Made by a program: the position numbers and the translations under genes. Positions 5,632-7,737 of a DNA stretch of 7,737 nt are shown here, one piece after another. Source of the DNA: an uncultured Lachnospiraceae bacterium (GTDB taxonomy: Bacteria; Bacillota; Clostridia; Lachnospirales; Lachnospiraceae). The notes under the pieces are model-generated. The model searched no databases, was not told the DNA's origin, and saw only the letters and a program-made list of their open reading frames with translations. The stretch's first letter is position 1. Each line of letters opens with the position of its first letter. The stretch lies in assembly GCA_958405355.1 (NCBI GenBank), contig CATYEA010000087.1, forward strand, positions 1 through 7,737, in the 5' to 3' direction.

Positions 5632-5638
5632 GCGTATT

Positions 5639-6991
5639 ATGGGAAAATATTTTGGGACTGACGGTTTTCGCGGTGAGGCCAATATAAAGCTCACGGTGGA
5701 ACATGCATTTAAAGTCGGACGTTTTTTAGGATATTATTTTGGAAAAGATCATAAGGCGAAGATTGTCATTGGTAAAGATACACGGCGTTCCAGTTACATG
5801 TTTGAGTATGCTCTGGCAGCAGGACTTACGGCCAGCGGCGCAGATGCTTATCTGCTTCATGTAACGACTACACCGAGTGTTTCTTATTTCGTGCGTACAG
5901 AGGAATTTGACTGCGGCATTATGATTTCGGCTAGCCACAATCCGTTTTATGATAATGGAATTAAGATCATCAATGCTATGGGACATAAGATGAGCGCCGA
6001 TGTGGAGCAGCTCATTGAAGATTATATTGATGGAAAAACAGAGGAGCTTCCGTTGGCAACCCGTGAAGATATTGGGCGGACCGTGGATTATGCGATGGGA
6101 AGAAACCGCTATATCGGTCATTTGATCGCTACAGCAACCCGTTCCTTTAAGGATAAAAAGGTCGGTCTGGACTGTTCCAATGGTTCGGCGTCTTCGATTG
6201 CTAAAAGTGTATTTGACGCTTTGGGAGCAAAAACTTATGTGATCAATGCAGAGCCGGATGGCACAAATATTAACATGAACTGCGGTTCTACTCATATTGA
6301 AGTGCTTCAGAAATTCGTTGTGGAAAAAGGTCTTGATGTTGGTTTTGCTTACGATGGTGATGCGGACCGGTGTATTGCTGTGGACGATGAAGGACATATC
6401 GTCGACGGTGATTTGATCATGTATGTCTGCGGTAAATATATGCATGAAAATGGAACATTAAATAACAATACGATCGTCACAACGGTCATGTCCAATTTCG
6501 GTCTGTATCTTGCTCTTGATAAAGCAGGCATTCGATATGAAAAGACGGCCGTTGGTGATAAATATGTTTATGAGAATATGATGCAGAATGGCCATTCCAT
6601 CGGTGGAGAACAGTCCGGGCATATTATTTTCAGCAAACTGGCGACGACCGGCGATGGTATTTTAACTTCTTTGAAGATTATGGAAGTTATGCTGGAGAAA
6701 AAGACAAAGCTTTCTGAACTGATCAAACCGGTGAAGATTTACCCTCAGCTGCTTGTGAATGTTAAAGTAAAGGATAAAACAGAAGCAGAGCAGGATGCGG
6801 ACGTTCAGGCGGCTGTAAAAGCTGTGGAAGAAGCCCTTGGAAATACGGGACGTATCCTTGTGCGGGAAAGCGGAACAGAACCAGTGCTGCGTGTTATGGT
6901 GGAAGCAGAAACGGATGAAATCTGTAATAAATATGTTTATCAGGTAGTGGATGTTTTAAAGGCCAAAGGCCATGCTATTGAAGGGAAGTAG
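5639..6991 (+). CDS. glmM: Phosphoglucosamine mutase
   Basis: GlmM interconverts glucosamine-6-phosphate and glucosamine-1-phosphate in the cytoplasm, the step before UDP-GlcNAc for peptidoglycan. The 450 residues match the family length. Signatures of all four domains are present: GKYFGTDGFRG at the N-terminus, the phosphoserine loop ISASHNP (96–102, Ser99), the metal loop DGDADR (239–244), the sugar loop GEQSGH (323–328) and the phosphate-binding RESGTEP (409–415). ATG 5639 is chosen because the family starts MGKYFGTDG and GGGAGTGA (5622–5629) lies at a workable distance. The in-frame ATG at 5630 is too close to that site. It leads a plus-strand unit with an ArsR regulator starting 5 bases after its stop. 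All catalytic elements look intact, so this should be the active enzyme. Confidence 0.97.
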   Translation: MGKYFGTDGFRGEANIKLTVEHAFKVGRFLGYYFGKDHKAKIVIGKDTRRSSYMFEYALAAGLTASGADAYLLHVTTTPSVSYFVRTEEFDCGIMISASHNPFYDNGIKIINAMGHKMSADVEQLIEDYIDGKTEELPLATREDIGRTVDYAMGRNRYIGHLIATATRSFKDKKVGLDCSNGSASSIAKSVFDALGAKTYVINAEPDGTNINMNCGSTHIEVLQKFVVEKGLDVGFAYDGDADRCIAVDDEGHIVDGDLIMYVCGKYMHENGTLNNNTIVTTVMSNFGLYLALDKAGIRYEKTAVGDKYVYENMMQNGHSIGGEQSGHIIFSKLATTGDGILTSLKIMEVMLEKKTKLSELIKPVKIYPQLLVNVKVKDKTEAEQDADVQAAVKAVEEALGNTGRILVRESGTEPVLRVMVEAETDEICNKYVYQVVDVLKAKGHAIEGK

Positions 6992-6996
6992 AGAAC

Positions 6997-7320
6997 ATGG
7001 GAGACAGTCTGGTTGAACAGGTAAGAAATGCCATGCCGCCGGAAGACGATCTGTTTGAAGTGGCAGAACTGTTTAAGGCCTTCGGGGATTCAACCCGGGC
7101 AAAAATCATATGTGCGTTGAGCCAGTCAGAGCTATGTGTGGGAGATCTGGCGCTGCTGCTTGAGATGAATCAGTCGGCCGTGTCCCATCAGCTTCGGCTG
7201 CTGAAGCAGGCCAGACTGGTGAAGACACGCCGGGATGGTAAGGTGCGTTACTATTCTTTGGCAGATGAGCATATTCAGGAAATGTTTAAGGTGGCTTTTG
7301 ACCACGTGATGGAAGAATAA
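6997..7320 (+). CDS. ArsR/SmtB-family metal-sensing repressor, alpha-5 zinc-site type
   Basis: This is a 107-residue winged-helix repressor of the ArsR/SmtB family, which releases operator DNA when it binds metal. The recognition helix region reads MNQSAVSHQLRLLKQARLV (57–75), followed by the wing RRDGKVRYYSL. The C-terminal helix carries a complete alpha-5 site, D90-x-H92-x10-H103-x2-E106, the pattern of zinc sensors such as CzrA and SmtB. The alpha-3N motif ELCVGD (45–50) keeps only one Cys (Cys47) of the ELCVCD seen in cadmium/lead sensors, so zinc (or cobalt) is the likelier ligand. Its start lies 5 bases after the glmM stop, with AAGGGAAG (6981–6988) inside the end of glmM. No metal exporter is visible; trpS follows after 21 bases. 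The target genes are unknown. Confidence 0.92.
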   Translation: MGDSLVEQVRNAMPPEDDLFEVAELFKAFGDSTRAKIICALSQSELCVGDLALLLEMNQSAVSHQLRLLKQARLVKTRRDGKVRYYSLADEHIQEMFKVAFDHVMEE

Positions 7321-7341
7321 AGAAACAAGGAGTAATTTACA

Positions 7342-7737
7342 ATGGAAAAGATTATTTTAACCGGAGACCGTCCGACAGGACGGCTTCATGTGGGACATTA
7401 TGTAGGTTCCCTGAAGCGTCGGGTGGAGCTTCAGAATTCAGGGGAATATGACAAAATTTATATTATGATTGCGGATGCACAGGCATTGACAGATAATGCA
7501 GATAATCCGGAAAAAGTGCGCCAGAATATTATTGAGGTGGCACTGGACTATCTTTCCTGCGGTCTGGACCCGGAAAAATCGGTAATCTTTATTCAGTCCC
7601 AGGTGCCGGCACTGCCGGAACTCACCTGCTATTATATGAATCTTGTAACGGTTTCCCGACTTCAGAGAAATCCGACAGTAAAGGCAGAAATTCAGATGCG
7701 TAATTTTGAAACAAGTATTCCGGTAGGTTTCTTTACC
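7342..7737 (+). CDS. trpS: Tryptophan--tRNA ligase, 3' end outside the window
   Basis: TrpS charges tRNA-Trp. The first 132 residues are in the window and the frame is still open at the end. The class I HIGH signature appears as [14 protein letters not shown] (11–24), followed by the family blocks [10 protein letters not shown] (43–52), [16 protein letters not shown] (80–95) and the [15 protein letters not shown] segment (100–114). The KMSKS motif and anticodon-binding part lie beyond the window. ATG 7342 is set by a strong AAGGAG (7327–7332) nine bases upstream. The 21-base gap after the arsR gene has no room for a T-box leader or promoter, so it is probably co-transcribed with glmM and arsR. 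Confidence 0.95.
   Translation, partial: MEKIILTGDRPTGRLHVGHYVGSLKRRVELQNSGEYDKIYIMIADAQALTDNADNPEKVRQNIIEVALDYLSCGLDPEKSVIFIQSQVPALPELTCYYMNLVTVSRLQRNPTVKAEIQMRNFETSIPVGFFT

Larger units (their letters stand above)
5276..5638. other. 363-base divergent intergenic region trhA/glmM
   Basis: No gene is seen. The left part (5276–5340) holds the trhA ribosome binding site and promoter. The middle (about 5340–5430) is strongly AT-rich and separates the divergent promoters. The right part (5434–5638) is the repeat-filled glmM leader. The only small open frame there, ATG at 5518 to TGA at 5565 (15 codons), has a poor GGAG 12 bases upstream and is built from the repeat itself. Confidence 0.6.

Noticed and set aside
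5630..5638. ATG at 5630 as the glmM start
   Set aside because: It is only three bases from the GGGAG core. The family begins MGKYFGTDG, which corresponds to 5639.
5439..5638. T-box, glmS-type ribozyme or known riboswitch before glmM
   Set aside because: No T-box sequence, no terminator/antiterminator pair and no recognised riboswitch core were found.
5726..6445. Long open frame antisense to glmM
   Set aside because: It lies wholly opposite a clearly coding, conserved glmM, resembles no known family and has no supporting signals. It is a by-product of glmM codon usage.

Overview
The window looks like chromosomal DNA of an endospore-forming anaerobic Firmicute, most likely a member of the Lachnospiraceae or a close clostridial relative. 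The grounds are a spoIID–spoIIQ engulfment pair, clostridial-type ribosome binding sites (GAGGTGAT, AAGGAG), moderate G+C coding sequence with AT-rich spacers, and the families of the housekeeping genes. No phage, transposase, CRISPR array, tRNA or rRNA was seen.

Layout. (1) 1–1581: the 3' part of spoIID, whose start lies before the window, then spoIIQ (GTG start) with a sigma-F-like promoter in the short gap between them. Both proteins carry substitutions at catalytic positions of their families. (2) 1582–1925: a 344-base gene-free stretch with a GC-rich structured block flanked by an 11-base direct repeat, a GNRA-capped hairpin, one weak and one good terminator, and then a near-consensus vegetative promoter. 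(3) 1926–4521: a tight operon of a GIY-YIG small protein (UPF0213), a cardiolipin synthase and a ThiD-type kinase. (4) 4532–4611: a bidirectional terminator with an unusually long loop, shared with the convergent gene trhA (hemolysin III/PAQR family, minus strand, 4610–5275). (5) 5276–5638: an AT-rich divergent promoter region and a leader of about 195 bases before glmM, filled with degenerate TGTGAACAGTTAGCGA-like repeats including one exact 20-base duplication. (6) 5639–7737: glmM, a zinc-sensor-type ArsR regulator and the 5' part of trpS, closely spaced on the plus strand and probably co-transcribed.

How the genes relate. SpoIID and SpoIIQ belong to forespore engulfment. Cls makes membrane cardiolipin, and GlmM makes glucosamine-1-phosphate for the cell wall. 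ThiD serves thiamine (or B6) salvage and TrpS charges tRNA-Trp. The ArsR regulator has a complete alpha-5 zinc site but no visible metal transporter next to it. The least explained parts of the window are the repeat-filled glmM leader, the structured spacer after spoIIQ, and the shared loss of catalytic residues in the SpoIID/SpoIIQ pair.
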